Part shown: one piece after another, positions 6,350 to 6,863 of the stretch
How positions within the stretch are numbered: position 1 is the first letter of the stretch
Layout of the letters: each line of letters opens with the position of its first letter
Assembly: GCA_002315475.1 (NCBI GenBank)
Contig: DCGI01000019.1
Span: 1 to 6,863, forward strand
Length of the DNA: 6,863 nt
Source of the DNA: Christensenella sp. UBA1782
Lineage (GTDB): Bacteria > Bacillota > Clostridia > Christensenellales > DTU072
Reading direction: 5' to 3'
The notes under the pieces: generated by a model
Seen by the model: the letters and a program-made list of their open reading frames with translations, nothing else
Told to the model about the DNA's origin: nothing
Database searches by the model: none
Position numbers and translations under genes: made by a program

Positions 6350-6383
6350 CTTACACGCAATAAAAAGTTAGGGAGGTGCTATT

Positions 6384-6569
6384 ATGGCAGTACCAAAGTG
6401 TAAAGTTTCCAAGCAAAGAGGCAATACCCGTTTTGCAAATTGGAAATTAGTGGAAGCGAATCTCGTAGAGTGTGAACAATGTCATTCTTTGATTCAACCT
6501 CATAAAGTTTGCCCGAAGTGCGGATATTACAAAGGCAAGCCGGTTGTCATCAAGAAGGAAGCAAAGTAA
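6384..6569 (+). CDS. rpmF: 50S ribosomal protein L32
   Basis: This is ribosomal protein L32 (bL32), a small basic protein of the large subunit. The 61-residue sequence has the family N-terminus MAVPKxKxSK, the conserved Trp (residue 20) and NLVEC, then a complete zinc ribbon with CxxC pairs at Cys30/Cys33 and Cys43/Cys46, and the PHKVCPKCGYYKGK block (39-52). It is therefore the zinc-binding form, not the Cys-less paralogue some bacteria induce under zinc shortage. An additional Cys6 sits where Arg or Lys is usual. GGGAGGTG at 6371-6378 sets the ATG start. A consensus promoter lies just upstream. The next gene, plsX, is a common partner of rpmF in bacteria; the frequently intervening or preceding yceD gene is absent here. 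Confidence 0.98.
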   Translation: MAVPKCKVSKQRGNTRFANWKLVEANLVECEQCHSLIQPHKVCPKCGYYKGKPVVIKKEAK

Positions 6570-6599
6570 TTTCATTCAAATTATTACAAAAACAAAATC

Positions 6600-6631
6600 A
6601 AGAAGTAGAGGACATTGTTCCTCTATTTCTT
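6600..6631 (+). terminator. Hairpin between rpmF and plsX, terminator or attenuator
   Basis: A 13-bp stem (6600-6612 pairing with 6619-6631, one G-T wobble) has a six-base CATTGT loop. The GC-containing core is TAGAGGA/TCCTCTA. The 3' arm ends in TTTCTT and is followed by ATATAAAAAA, so the U tail is poor. It may terminate part of the rpmF transcript and let the rest continue into plsX, or act as an mRNA processing or stability element. No separate plsX promoter could be identified with confidence. Confidence 0.55.
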
Positions 6632-6653
6632 ATATAAAAAAATAATTTTTATT

Positions 6654-6863
6654 ATGAACAAAATAGTAATCGACGTATACGGCGGGGATTATTCTCCGCA
6701 AGAAACCGTAAAAGGTGTAGTGGAAGCATATCGGGAGGAAAGCGATTTTCTTCCCGTTCTTTCGGGCAAACGAGAAGAAATTCTTTCGTTACTTCCCGAA
6801 GAATATAAAAAAACATTTATAGTCGTGGATGCGCCCGACGTTATTACCAACGACGACGTTCCC
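6654..6863 (+). CDS. plsX: Phosphate acyltransferase PlsX (N-terminal part, cut by window edge)
   Basis: PlsX converts acyl-ACP and phosphate to acyl phosphate, the donor for PlsY in phosphatidic acid synthesis; it acts at the cytoplasmic membrane surface. Seventy codons are open to the right edge, about a fifth of the usual length of roughly 330 residues. Support comes from the N-terminal signature IVIDVYGGDYSP (4-15), matching the family's IAVDAMGGDxAP; from VVEAY and LSGKREEI, which fit the G(A/V)xEA and LVGxxxxI segments; and from DAPDVITNDDVP (59-70), matching the HAxEVIxMxDxP block. The position directly after rpmF is typical of the gene. Met6654 is the only plausible start in this frame, yet no Shine-Dalgarno sequence precedes it: bases 6630-6655 are entirely A or T. 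The signature is more divergent than usual but not clearly broken. Confidence 0.9.
   Translation, partial: MNKIVIDVYGGDYSPQETVKGVVEAYREESDFLPVLSGKREEILSLLPEEYKKTFIVVDAPDVITNDDVP

Noticed and set aside
1..6863. CRISPR array, tRNA, rRNA, insertion sequence, toxin-antitoxin or defence cassette
   Set aside because: No regularly spaced repeats, no tRNA-like or rRNA-like sequence and no corresponding protein families were seen on either strand.

Overview
The window looks like chromosomal core DNA from a low-to-moderate G+C Bacillota, most likely an uncultured Clostridia. The reasons are the gene order tmcAL / pta-ackA / rpmF / plsX, strong AGGAGG-type ribosome binding sites, sigma-A promoters of the TTGACA-17-TATAAT type, occasional TTG starts and AT-rich intergenic DNA. 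A closer placement (for example a Christensenellales-like gut lineage) is only a guess from protein flavour. Both edges may be contig ends: the right edge cuts plsX, and the left edge coincides with the end of a perfect inverted repeat.

Layout. Positions 1-70 hold a perfect 25-bp inverted repeat that covers the ribosome binding site and first codons of rplS (L19, 61-408). A terminator (432-463) follows, and 23 nt later starts a monocistronic 735-residue membrane lipoprotein (487-2694). That protein has a lipobox, an extracellular beta-rich domain and a GT-C-type glycosyltransferase membrane core whose conserved motifs appear degenerate. A bidirectional terminator (2711-2744) separates it from the convergent tmcAL (2760-3950, minus strand, TTG start). 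A 121-bp divergent region carries the pta promoter with a 17-bp palindrome inside it. pta (4072-5073) and ackA (5089-6285) form a tight pair. rpmF (L32, 6384-6569) has its own consensus promoter. A hairpin and an all-A/T stretch precede plsX (6654 to the right edge), which has no recognisable ribosome binding site.

How the genes fit together. Pta and AckA convert acetyl-CoA to acetate through acetyl phosphate and make ATP. The divergent TmcAL consumes acetate and ATP to acetylate the wobble cytidine of elongator tRNA-Met. PlsX turns acyl-ACP into acyl phosphate for phospholipid synthesis. L19 and L32 are large-subunit ribosomal proteins. The window is therefore translation plus acetate and acyl-phosphate metabolism, in a neighbourhood common in Clostridia, but without the yceD (DUF177) gene that often precedes rpmF.

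The most unusual items are the apparently inactive GT-C lipoprotein, the inverted repeat at the left edge, the palindrome in the pta promoter and the plsX start lacking a Shine-Dalgarno sequence. I see no mobile element, CRISPR array, tRNA, rRNA or obviously new multi-gene system.
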